Positions 8,611 through 16,454 of a stretch of 64,000 nt of DNA are shown here, piece after piece. Source of the stretch: JBDHWG01 sp046328505 (GTDB taxonomy: Bacteria > Chloroflexota > Anaerolineae > Epilineales > JAHCIE01); assembly GCA_046328505.1 (NCBI GenBank), contig JAXLWL010000003.1, forward strand, positions 1,178,001 to 1,242,000, in the 5' to 3' direction. The first letter of the stretch is position 1, and each line of letters opens with the position of its first letter. Below the pieces are notes generated by a model that did no database searches, was not told where the DNA came from, and saw only the letters and a list, made by a program, of their open reading frames with translations. A program made the translations under genes and the position numbers.

Positions 8611-9995
8611 GAAAGCTCACGGCCGCTGAGCAACGTTTCATCGATAACGCACTCCTAATTGCTGCCTCTCATCTTATATTCACTCGTCTCGCGGCAAGCG
8701 GCACGCCGATATTTCCTCTTGCAGAGATTGCCGATACCACTTCGGGCGGTACACCTAGACGACAGATAAGTGAATACTTCGGAGGTAGCATACCTTGGAT
8801 TAAGTCAGGGGAACTGAACGATGGCTTGATCCATGGAGCCGAAGAACACATAACTGAAGACGGTTTGCAGAACTCATCTGCCAAAGTGTTTCCAAAGGGG
8901 ACTCTGCTTGTTGCGCTCTATGGAGCAACCGTAGGCAAGACCGGCATACTTGACATAGACGCGGCCACAAATCAAGCTGTATGCGCGATAACTCCAAAAA
9001 CCAATAAGGTGACGAAACCGTTCCTGTTCTGGTTCTTGCGATACAAAAGGCCCGAATTCCTGGCCACGAGTTTTGGAGGAGCTCAACCGAACATTAGCCA
9101 GACGGTCCTGCGCAATACACTTCTCCCAGTCCCAGATATTGGCTTGCAATACGTAATCTCGTCTTTTCTGGAGCAAGTCGAACGAATTCAGAATCACGAA
9201 ACAGAGACGACATTGGCGGAACTGCCGCCGCCTCTAGGCGACATTCCGAGCATCGTCGCCCGCATCGACGCTCTCGCCGCCAGGATCGAGGAGGCGCGGG
9301 GCCTGCGGCGGCAGGCGGCGGCGGAGGTGGAGGCGCTCACCAATTCAGCAGCGCGGTCTCGCTTGTCATTAACAAATGTGCCTATTACTCGGCTTGGAGA
9401 CTGGCTAGATCCAGACCGCGATGGCATTCAGACAGGACCCTTTGGCGCACAATTGAGTTCAGCAGATTTTGTGGACGAAGGAGTGCCTATCCTGACAATC
9501 GGCAACGTGCAATATCATGGCCTCGACCTCCAAGACCTGAAGCATGTGACACATGCTAAAGCGCGCGAACTTCAGCGCTTTGCACTTTCAGAGGGCGACA
9601 TTCTCTTCGCTCGAATGGGAACCGTCGGACGATGTTGCGTGGCGCCGTCGAATGCAAACGGCTGGCTAATCAACTATCATATCATTCGAGTGGCTCTCGA
9701 CAAGGAAAAGGCAGACCCACGTTATGTGCACTGGACAATTCGAGCTTCCACCGACGTTCAAGAGTATCTAGGTGGCACAATTCGCGGTGCAACCCGCCAG
9801 GGCGTAAACTCGGGAATTGTAGCGGGGCTGCCATGTCGGATTCCCCCCCTACCCGAGCAGCGGCGCATCGTCGCCTACCTGGACGATCTTCAAGCCCGGG
9901 TAGACGCCGTCAAGCGCCTCCAGGCGGAGACGCAGGCCGAGCTAGACGCCCTCCTGCCCGCCGTCCTCGACAAGGCGTTCAAGGGCGAGCTATAG
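8607..9995 (+). CDS. hsdS: type I restriction specificity subunit HsdS
   Basis: A 462-residue specificity subunit with two target-recognition domains (TRDs). TRD1 spans about residues 20-200 (IADTTSGGTP...IKSGELNDG...LYGATVGKTG), followed by a central helix (ARIDALAARIEEARGLRRQ). TRD2 spans about 255-415 (GPFGAQLSS...GDILFARMGTVGR), followed by a distal helix (LPEQRRIVAYLDDLQARVDAVKRL). Each TRD contacts half of a bipartite site. The GTG start overlaps the hsdM stop by four bases, indicating translational coupling. TRD1 (about 8620-9220) is visibly AT-richer than the helices, as expected if recognition domains are exchanged between lineages. Confidence 0.92.
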   Translation: MRKLTAAEQRFIDNALLIAASHLIFTRLAASGTPIFPLAEIADTTSGGTPRRQISEYFGGSIPWIKSGELNDGLIHGAEEHITEDGLQNSSAKVFPKGTLLVALYGATVGKTGILDIDAATNQAVCAITPKTNKVTKPFLFWFLRYKRPEFLATSFGGAQPNISQTVLRNTLLPVPDIGLQYVISSFLEQVERIQNHETETTLAELPPPLGDIPSIVARIDALAARIEEARGLRRQAAAEVEALTNSAARSRLSLTNVPITRLGDWLDPDRDGIQTGPFGAQLSSADFVDEGVPILTIGNVQYHGLDLQDLKHVTHAKARELQRFALSEGDILFARMGTVGRCCVAPSNANGWLINYHIIRVALDKEKADPRYVHWTIRASTDVQEYLGGTIRGATRQGVNSGIVAGLPCRIPPLPEQRRIVAYLDDLQARVDAVKRLQAETQAELDALLPAVLDKAFKGEL

Positions 9996-10005
9996 ACGCT
10001 CTCCG

Positions 10006-10105
10006 CTCCCTCTCCCCGTGGGAGAGGGTTGGGGTGAGGGTCATAGAACCTGGCGCGGAATCCAAGACCCTCACCCTGCCCTCTCCCAGAGGGAGAGGGT
10101 TCTAA
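10006..10105. repeat. R2 palindromic repeats, two units after hsdS
   Basis: CCCTCTCCCCGTGGGAGAGGG...GGTGAGGGTC is followed by an inverted unit CCCTCACCCTG...GAGAGGGTTC. They lie directly after the hsdS stop and could form a strong stem at the end of the operon transcript. Confidence 0.75.
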
Positions 10106-10193
10106 TCTGCCCTTTCTCCCCCGAGGAGAGAGCCTGATCTGCCGCCGTCTGCTGCTCTGCGTGAGAGGGCCAGGAGGTGAGGGCCTTCACGCG

Positions 10194-10222
10194 TTGACCG
10201 TCAATTCACCCGGTGATACAAT
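10194..10222 (+). promoter_or_regulatory. candidate promoter for the DinB-like pair
   Basis: TTGACC (10194-10199), 17 bases, TACAAT (10217-10222), with TG one base before the -10 (extended -10). It gives a leader of about 40 bases ending in a strong AGGAGG. Confidence 0.65.
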
Positions 10223-10267
10223 TTCCCACCGTTAGCGAGAACATCTGGCACTCACCCAGGAGGCAAC

Positions 10268-10756
10268 GTGGCGGGCAGCGAACAGGCACAGCAACTGGCG
10301 GAACGCTTCAATCAGCTGAATGGTCAGGTCATCGCGCTCGTGGAGCCTCTGTCCGAGGAACAGTGGAGCATGGCGTGCGGCGACGACAAGCGCCCCATCG
10401 GCGTCGTCGCTCACCACGTCGGCACGGCGTACGGCAACATCGCAGCATGGGTGCGGACGATGGCGGACGGCCAGCCGTTGCCGCCGGTGACGCCGGCGAT
10501 CATCGACGAGTGGAACGCTCAGCACGCCGAGGCGAACGCCGACGTGAGCAAGGCCGAGACGCTGGATCTGCTGAAGAGCAACGGGGACAAAGCTGTGGCA
10601 GCCGTCGCGGGCCTGAGCGATGAGGAGTTGGCGCAGTCCGGCGCTGTAACCCTGCTCGGCGGTGCGACGGTGACCGCGGCACAGCTTATAGAATATGTCC
10701 TTTTCGGCCATACCGGCGGCCATCTGACCGGCATGCGCGCGGCGCTGGGTCGCTGA
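10268..10756 (+). CDS. DinB-fold protein, copy 1
   Basis: A 162-residue four-helix-bundle protein of the DinB/YfiT-like superfamily, suggested by AHHVGTAYGNIAAW in the middle and FGHTGGHLTGMRAAL near the end. These supply the spaced His residues that bind a divalent metal in this fold. Members include thiol-dependent transferases, but no substrate can be read from the sequence. The GTG start has AGGAGG five bases upstream. It is followed 53 bases later by a clear paralogue with the same first 14 residues (MAGSEQAQQLAERF). Confidence 0.75.
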   Translation: MAGSEQAQQLAERFNQLNGQVIALVEPLSEEQWSMACGDDKRPIGVVAHHVGTAYGNIAAWVRTMADGQPLPPVTPAIIDEWNAQHAEANADVSKAETLDLLKSNGDKAVAAVAGLSDEELAQSGAVTLLGGATVTAAQLIEYVLFGHTGGHLTGMRAALGR

Positions 10757-10809
10757 AGCGCGGAGTAGTGGGGTCGGTACACATCCAGCAATTCAACCAG
10801 GAGGCAGGC

Positions 10810-11310
10810 ATGGCGGGCAGTGAGCAGGCACAACAACTGGCGGAGCGATTCAGCCAGCTTAACGATCAGGTCATGGCGTTCGTGACGCCGCTGACCGACG
10901 AACAGTGGGACACGATATGCAGCGACGACGAGCGCCCGATCGGCATCGTCGCCCACCACGTCGCGACCGCCCACTCCGCCATTATGGGCTGGCTGGTGAC
11001 GTTGGCCGATGGCAAGCCCCTTCCGCCGCTGACCATGGAGATGCTCGATGCGGTGAACGACGCGCACGCCCAGCGGCACGCCGGAGTGAGCAAGGCCGAG
11101 ACCTTGGACCTGCTGAAGCGCAATGGGGACGTGGCGGCGACGACGCTCAGCGGTTTCACCGACGAGCAGTTGTCGCAGACGGACATGGTGTGGCTGCTCG
11201 GCGGCGCGACGCTGACGACGGCGCAACTGGCGGAAGCGATGCTCCTGGGCCATGCCGACGAGCACCTGCAAGCGATGCGCGGCGCCCTGGGGAGTCCGAC
11301 GCCGGGCTAA
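10810..11310 (+). CDS. DinB-fold protein, copy 2
   Basis: A 166-residue paralogue of the preceding gene, with the same layout (IGIVAHHVATAHSAI and LGHADEHLQAMRGAL) and the same central SKAETLDLLK segment. The two arose by tandem duplication and have since diverged over most of their length. The ATG at 10810 is preceded by AGGAGGCAGGC, nearly the same ribosome-binding region as copy 1. The potential metal-binding His residues are kept, so both copies look functional. Confidence 0.75.
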   Translation: MAGSEQAQQLAERFSQLNDQVMAFVTPLTDEQWDTICSDDERPIGIVAHHVATAHSAIMGWLVTLADGKPLPPLTMEMLDAVNDAHAQRHAGVSKAETLDLLKRNGDVAATTLSGFTDEQLSQTDMVWLLGGATLTTAQLAEAMLLGHADEHLQAMRGALGSPTPG

Positions 11311-11385
11311 TCGCCAGCAGAAATAAGAATGCACGAGGGCGGGCGCTGTCCTGGGATAGGCCCGTCCTCGTTTATGCGAGGGGCG

Positions 11386-12093
11386 ATGCTGGATATAAAG
11401 GTGACGGAGGAGTGGCGGCGGGCATTTCCGGGCGCTTACATGGGGCTGCTGGAAGTCTCCGGTGTGGACAACACGCCGCGGCCATCGGCGCTGGACGCGG
11501 AGAAGCGCGCCGTAGAGGAACGGCTGCGCCAGCGATACGCGGGCTACACCCGGGCCGACTTCCTGGCGCTACCCATCGTCGCCGCGTACTGGAGCTACTA
11601 TAAGCGCTTCAGCAAGACGTACCACGTCCTGCTCCAGGTAGAGTCGGTCGTCCTGAAGGGCAAGTCCCTGCCCGACGTCTCGCCGCTGGTGGACGCCAAC
11701 TTCACGGCCGAGCTAGACACGCTCGCTCTCACGGCCGGCCACGACGTCGCGAAGCTCGTCCCACCGGTCGTGATCGATGTCACGCGGGACGGCGAGACGT
11801 TCACGCAGATGGGCGGGGCGTTGAAGACACTGCGGGCGGGCGACATGGTGATGCGCGATGAGACCGGCGTGACGTGCACCATCATCTACGGCCAGGACGA
11901 CCAGTCCCCGATCTCGCCGGCGACGACGCACGCGCTGTACGTGGTCTACGCGCCGGCCGGCGTGGACGCGGCGGCGGTGCAGGCGCAGCTCGACGGCATC
12001 GAGCGCAACATCGCCCTCTTCGCGCCAGGCTACCGGCGCGAGCAGTCACGGATCCTCGGCGGCTCCCAACAAGGAGCCGCGGCAGTCGGATGA
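11386..12093 (+). CDS. B3/B4 domain protein (PheRS beta-subunit-like)
   Basis: About 235 residues with the B3/B4 fold found in the beta subunit of phenylalanyl-tRNA synthetase. Stand-alone members are uncharacterised or act in tRNA or amino-acid quality control. Recognisable parts are EEWRRAFPGAYMGLLEVSGVDN at the start, SYYKRFSKTYHVLLQVESV (the conserved YK..GKT-like segment) and the DDQSPISPATTHALYVVYAP segment. The start is uncertain: ATGs at 11329, 11374 and 11386 are in frame. 11386 is chosen because the family-like sequence begins there and GAGGGG lies just upstream, although close. Confidence 0.7.
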   Translation: MLDIKVTEEWRRAFPGAYMGLLEVSGVDNTPRPSALDAEKRAVEERLRQRYAGYTRADFLALPIVAAYWSYYKRFSKTYHVLLQVESVVLKGKSLPDVSPLVDANFTAELDTLALTAGHDVAKLVPPVVIDVTRDGETFTQMGGALKTLRAGDMVMRDETGVTCTIIYGQDDQSPISPATTHALYVVYAPAGVDAAAVQAQLDGIERNIALFAPGYRREQSRILGGSQQGAAAVG

Positions 12094-12237
12094 AAATCGC
12101 GGCCCCTCCGAGTAAAGTGAAAGGCTGGGCTGAGGCCCAGATGCCTCGTAGCGCTGCTCAGAACACAAGCTGCGGTGTCACTGCGACACCCCCACGCCGG
12201 GTGACGGCATGCGCCGACACAAGAACACAGTTAAGCC

Positions 12238-12359
12238 GTCATTGCGAGCGGAGCGAAGCAATCCCCCGTCCTTGTCAAAGGCGGTTTGCACCGCTACGGC
12301 GTTGCTGTCATCCACCGAGAGATTGCTTCGTCGCGCTGATGCGCTCCTCGCAATGACAG
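12238..12359. repeat. R1 palindromic repeat
   Basis: A complete element: GTCATTGCGAGCGGAGCGAAGCAATC at the left and GAGATTGCTTCGTCGC...CGCAATGACA at the right, with a 60-base variable centre. Confidence 0.8.
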
Positions 12360-12377
12360 TAGTGTGTGTTCTGAGCA

Positions 12378-12490
12378 GGAGGGCGGCAGCCCGACGAAGC
12401 AGCCTCCCGGTTGGCGATAAACCCGCCTGCACCGCTCAAACGTTCTTCAGCAAGGGCGCGAGATTGCTTCGCTGACGCTCGCAATGACAG
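12378..12490. repeat. R1 palindromic repeat, degenerate left arm
   Basis: The left arm is reduced to GGCAGCCCGACGAAGCAGCC. The right arm GAGATTGCTTCGCTGACG...CAATGACAG is intact. It stands head-to-tail with the preceding copy. Confidence 0.7.
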
Positions 12491-12548
12491 CCTTTCTGTA
12501 TACGCTTGGTATCAGGTTCGCGGCGGCCCGAAGCCGCACCGCTACTAT

Positions 12549-12615
12549 ATGGAAGCCCAAGAGGCTGAGATAGCGCCACCGATGCAGCTATCCTAGCCCC
12601 TTGGGCTTCCATTTT
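12549..12615. terminator. long hairpin terminator between convergent genes
   Basis: ATGGAAGCCCAAG...GAGATAGC pairs with GCTATC...CTTGGGCTTCCAT across a short loop, giving a stem of more than 18 pairs with small bulges. It is followed on the plus strand by TTTT. It sits between the B3/B4 gene and the minus-strand desaturase-like gene and could stop transcription from both. Confidence 0.65.
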
Positions 12616-12648
12616 CCAGCCGTGGTGTAGATGCCACGGCGTCCGCCG

Positions 12649-14231
12649 TCAAGCGGTCGGCGTCGCGCTGAAGTCCATGTCGGCGAGAACGACCTTCGCG
12701 GCGTTGTGGCCGGGGATGCCGGTGACGCCGCCGCCGGGATGCGTCCCCGACCCGCACAGGTATAGGCCGGCCAGCGGCGTGGTGTAGTCGGCGTAGCCGG
12801 GCAGCGGCCGCAGGTCGTAGCTCTGGTCGGGCGTAATCTCGCCGTGGAAGATGTGGCCGCCGGTCAGGGCGAAGCGCCGCTCCAGGTCGACCGGCGAGAG
12901 CATCTGCCGCGCGATGACGGCGTTCGCCATGTTCGGCGCGTACTCGGCCAGCTTCGCCAGCACCCGGTCGGCGAACTCCTCGCGCAACCCATCATCCCAC
13001 GAGCGGCCAACCGGCTCGTAGGGCGCGTACTGGCAGAAGCACGACAGGATATGCTTGCCCTCCGGCGCCATCGTCGGGTCGGTCGGCGACTGGGTGAAGA
13101 TCTCGATGAACGGCTCACGCGACGGCTGGCCGTGCTTGCAGTCGTCCCACGCGCGCTCCAGGTAGTCCAGCGACGGGGCGATGTCCACCGTGCCGCGGTT
13201 GTACACTTCGGGCGCGATGTCGGGCGGAGCGGCGCTGTAGCGCGGCAGCTCCTCCAGGGCCAGGTTGAGCTTGTACACCGGACCGGCGATGCGGTAGGCG
13301 CGCTCGATGCGCTGGCGGAAGTCGGCCGGTAGGGCGCTCGACGGCGTCAGCGTCAGGAAGGTGCGCTTCGGATCGGCGTTCGACAGGACGACCCGCGCCC
13401 GCAGCGTTTCCCCGTTCTCCAGCACCACGCCCGCCGCCTGCCCGCCCTCGACGAGCACCTCACCCACCGGCGCGCTCGTCGAATCTCCACGCCCAGGTCA
13501 CGGGCCGCCGCGGCGATGGACTGCGTCACCGCGCCCATGCCCCCGCGCACGTAGCCCCACACCCCGCGCCGGCCGATGGCGCGGCCGATGGTGTGGTACA
13601 GCCAGACGTAGGGCGTGCCGGGCGTCATCGGGCCGCCGGCCGTGCCGATCATCCCCTGGGGCGCCATGGCAGCCTTGATGTACTCCGACTCGAAGAACTC
13701 GTTCAGGAGGTCGGTGGTGGACGCGAGCATCACGCGGCTGAAGTCATCCATGCAGCCCGCGTCGTCGAAGCGCTGCGCCAGCTCGCCCAGGGTGATGGGC
13801 GGCTGCATCAGCGTCGGCTCGATGATGTCGCACGCGCGGTCCCAGAAGTCTTCCCAGCGGTCCAGCGCCTCGGCGTCGGCCTGGGAGAAGCGCGCGATCT
13901 GCGCCTTGCTCTGGGCGCGGCTGTCGGCATACAGGAAGATATGCTGGCCGTCGGGGAAGGGCATGAAGTACGACGGACTCTTGGCGTACCACGCCAGGCC
14001 GTAGTCGGTGAGGCGCAGGTCGGCGATGATCTCCGGGCGAAAGAGTCTGAAGGAGTACGACGCGACGGAGACGCGGAAGCCGGGGTGGATCTCCTCGGTG
14101 ATGGCCGCGCCGCCGACGGTGTGGTAGCGCTCGACGACGAGGACTTTCTTCCCCGCCTGGGCGAGGTAGCACGCGGCGACGAGGCCATTGTGCCCCGCGC
14201 CTATGACAATGGCATCGTAGTTTGTCGACAT
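12649..14231 (-). pseudogene. phytoene-desaturase-like FAD oxidoreductase, single frameshift
   Basis: A flavoprotein of the phytoene dehydrogenase-like amine-oxidase superfamily. It begins with the dinucleotide-binding motif IVIGAGHNGLVAACYLAQAG and ends with LYLCGSGTHPGGGVTGIPG, the FAD-contacting C-terminus. The conceptual protein is about 527 residues, normal for the family. Between 13479 and 13480 one base is missing (minus strand ATTCG/ACGAGCGCG): upstream reads GVEIRR and downstream TSAPVGEVLVEGGQAAG. Adding one base joins both parts without loss. The ATG at 14231 is chosen where homology begins. A Rieske oxygenase gene lies upstream on the same strand, suggesting a shared oxidative pathway. 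It may be a true lesion or an assembly error. Confidence 0.85.
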
Positions 14232-14267
14232 GGGCGAGTCCGTTTCGTGTGATAATGTCATCGCTGT

Positions 14268-14407
14268 TGTCATGCTGAGCGAACGCGAAGCATCCCGCTG
14301 GTCATGGGGCCCTTCGCTGCGCTCAGGGCGACAGTGGCAGGTGTCATCGCGAGCGGAGCGACGCGATCTCACGACGGGGGATTGCTTCGCTTCGCTCGCA
14401 ACGACGG
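14268..14407. repeat. two R1-family hairpin elements
   Basis: The first unit (14268-14334) is the GTCATGCTGAGCGAACGCGAAGC variant. The second (14342-14406) is GTCATCGCGAGCGGAGCG...GCTTCGCTCGCAACGAC with almost no central spacer. Together they fill the gap between the Rieske gene and the desaturase-like gene. Confidence 0.7.
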
Positions 14408-14412
14408 GCCTG

Positions 14413-15522
14413 TTATCCGAGCCTTTGCAGATATTCCTGGTCGAAGGCCCACAGCAGGCCCTCGGAGTGGGCGTACGGGCCTGGCTCGTAGGCGCGGGAG
14501 CTGACGCCAAGCTGCGACAGCTCGCACACGTGCCAGTCCTGGCTGTTGGTCATGTCCCAGAATTCGACGGCATCCGACGGGTCGAAGTCCGGGTGGGCGA
14601 TGGCGGACGGGTCGAAGTGCCACTCGCACACAACGCGCGTGCGCCTCGGACCCAGCGGCGTGAGGCGGTGGCTCATGACGTAGTCCGGGTGCAGGCTCAG
14701 CAGCATGTTGGGGAAGATGGAGTAGTAGTACACCCGCCCCAGGTCCTCCCCGCCCACGTCACCGACCGGCGGGCGCTTCGTGCCGCCGTCCACGGTCATG
14801 CTCAGCACGTCCTCGTTCAGCGTCATGTACCCACCCAGCACCGGCCCCTCCAGCAGGTCGTTGCGGCCGCTCGTCGGCGGTGAGAGTTTCGTCAACGCCG
14901 GATGCACGAGGGGGCAGTGGTAGCACTCGGAGTAGTTCTCGACGACGAGCTTCCAGTTAGCCTGGATATCGTATTCGATCTGACGCACGGTGACCAGGTT
15001 GCGCAGCGCCCACGTCGGGAACTTGTCGATGAGCGCCTCCAGCTCGCTCTCGAACGGCTGGGGATCGCGGGCCAGGCTCATGAACAGGAAGCCTTCCCAG
15101 TCGAACAGGGCAGCAGGGCGCAGTGGGTAGCTCGCCAGGTCGAAGTCGGGCGCGCCGCCCATCAGGCGCGCGGCCATGAGACGGCCGTCAAGCCCGTAGG
15201 TCCAGGCGTGGTAGGGGCACTGAATCGTCTCGGCGAGCTGGCCGCAGCCCTCGGTGAGCATTCGCGTCCCGCGGTGGCGGCAGACGTTGAACAGGGCGCG
15301 CGCGGCGCCGTCCTTGCCGCGCACGACGATGACACTCTCGCCGAACATCTCACTGAGGAAATAGTCGCCGGGGTTGGGAATCTGGCTGGCGCGGCCGATG
15401 TAGAGCCAGTCGCGGAGGAAGATGCGCTCGATCTCCTGGCGGTAGATGTCGTCGGAGGTGTAGTAGGGGCCGGGCAGGGTGAACGCCCCGTTCTCGACGG
15501 TGGGAGGAAGATAGGTCGCCAT
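14413..15522 (-). CDS. Rieske-type aromatic-ring-hydroxylating oxygenase, alpha subunit
   Basis: A 369-residue oxygenase component. The Rieske [2Fe-2S] ligands are Cys81 and His83 (CRHRG) and Cys102 and His105 (CPYHAW). The mononuclear iron site is formed by His202 and His207 (NYSECYHCPLVHP) and a later Asp in FWDMTNSQDW. Such enzymes hydroxylate or demethylate aromatic, quaternary-amine or other substrates with electrons from a reductase; the substrate cannot be told here. No ferredoxin or reductase gene is adjacent. The downstream partner on the same strand is a desaturase-like flavoprotein. The ATG at 15522 is preceded by AAGGGGA. Confidence 0.9.
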   Translation of the reverse strand: MATYLPPTVENGAFTLPGPYYTSDDIYRQEIERIFLRDWLYIGRASQIPNPGDYFLSEMFGESVIVVRGKDGAARALFNVCRHRGTRMLTEGCGQLAETIQCPYHAWTYGLDGRLMAARLMGGAPDFDLASYPLRPAALFDWEGFLFMSLARDPQPFESELEALIDKFPTWALRNLVTVRQIEYDIQANWKLVVENYSECYHCPLVHPALTKLSPPTSGRNDLLEGPVLGGYMTLNEDVLSMTVDGGTKRPPVGDVGGEDLGRVYYYSIFPNMLLSLHPDYVMSHRLTPLGPRRTRVVCEWHFDPSAIAHPDFDPSDAVEFWDMTNSQDWHVCELSQLGVSSRAYEPGPYAHSEGLLWAFDQEYLQRLG

Positions 15523-15617
15523 GGGCGTCCCCTTCTAGATGGATGCAATTGGGGTGGCAGCTACCGCGAATCATACCCCGTGATGCCCCGCCCGTGCAAG
15601 AAAAAGCGGGGTCAAGA

Positions 15618-15660
15618 CCCTCACCCCCTGGCCCCTCTCCCAGAACGGGAGAGGGGGAAC
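15618..15660. repeat. R2 palindromic repeat
   Basis: CCCTCACCCCCTGGCCCCTC followed by TCCCAGAACGGGAGAGGGGG, between the lipoprotein and Rieske genes. Confidence 0.7.
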
Positions 15661-15676
15661 GGGCCGCACGGCCGCT

Positions 15677-16261
15677 CTAGCAGCAAGCGAGAAAGTCGAA
15701 TGGGATGATGCTTTCGTACGAACCGGGTGGGTAATTGCTCCAGCCGTCGTTGATGGTGTGGTCCACGTGCATCACGATGCGAAGCGTGTGCTTGCCGGGT
15801 GTGGGATGGACGAGAGCAACGTCGAAGTTGCGAGATACCGACGAGGGAGTGCCGAGAAGGATATTCTGCTGGTCGTAGGTTCCGAAGGCGGTCACATCCA
15901 CCGCTTTGTCGTCGACATACAGATCGTAGGTGATTGCAGGCCAGTTGTTCTCCAAACGTTCCTGTGTCGTCGTTGTCCAGCCTGCAAGGTCGAGCCGTAG
16001 CTCGTCGCCCACGAGGCGCATGCTGCACTCTGCTCCGGTATAAGAGCCTGGCGCGACGGGGTTGGGGAAGCGGCAGCCGGACAACTGGCCGATAAACTGG
16101 CCCATAGGGCTCCCCTTCTGCAACACCATGTCGCCGACGTGATCCCCAGGCCTTAGCTTACTCGGCGCGGCCGGCGACATTGGCAGCGCGGCGCACGCGG
16201 AGAGCGCGAGGAGAACAAACAGAGGGGCAAAGCTCGACAGCCCACGAAACATCTGGCGCAT
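15677..16261 (-). CDS. putative lipoprotein of unknown function
   Basis: A 194-residue protein with a lipoprotein signal peptide: MRQMFRGLSS, a hydrophobic stretch, then lipobox LSAC with Cys23. The mature part is mainly polar and predicted extracytoplasmic. No known domain is recognised. A segment resembling beta-sandwich proteins (TPGKHTLRIVMHVDHTINDGW) and two terminal Cys (ACC) stand out. The start at 16261 is preferred over 16306 because the likely -10 box (16310-16315) would place the transcription start at about 16303, downstream of the first ATG. Confidence 0.6.
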   Translation of the reverse strand: MRQMFRGLSSFAPLFVLLALSACAALPMSPAAPSKLRPGDHVGDMVLQKGSPMGQFIGQLSGCRFPNPVAPGSYTGAECSMRLVGDELRLDLAGWTTTTQERLENNWPAITYDLYVDDKAVDVTAFGTYDQQNILLGTPSSVSRNFDVALVHPTPGKHTLRIVMHVDHTINDGWSNYPPGSYESIIPFDFLACC

Positions 16262-16309
16262 CACTCCCGCCCTTTTCGCTGCCATAAAGACTACGCTTGC
16301 GGTCAAGAA

Positions 16310-16337
16310 ATTATAGACATTGCCCCCACTGAGTCAA
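16310..16337 (-). promoter_or_regulatory. strong candidate promoter for the lipoprotein gene
   Basis: On the minus strand TTGACT (16337-16332), 16-base spacer and a consensus TATAAT (16315-16310). It also decides the start codon of the downstream gene. Confidence 0.65.
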
Positions 16338-16400
16338 TACCGAGTCTTTCAGACCCGTCCTCCCTGAGACAGAGAGAGGGGCCTGAGTATGCGCGGCGCG

Positions 16401-16429
16401 TTGCGCCAGGGGCGTCACGGTGCTAAACT
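16401..16429 (+). promoter_or_regulatory. candidate extended -10 promoter for larC
   Basis: TTGCGC (16401-16406), 17 bases, TAAACT (16424-16429) preceded by TGC. The larC ATG lies 25 bases beyond the -10. Confidence 0.5.
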
Positions 16430-16454
16430 TGCGAAGACACAATGGGAGGCACGT

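Larger units (their letters stand above)
12094..12648. other. repeat-filled intergenic region
   Basis: These 555 bases between convergent genes hold two R1 elements (12238-12359 and 12378-12490) and a long hairpin terminator. Flanking GAACACA/TGTGTTC segments (about 12172, 12224 and 12365) mark a larger composite element around the R1 cores. No gene seen. Confidence 0.65.
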
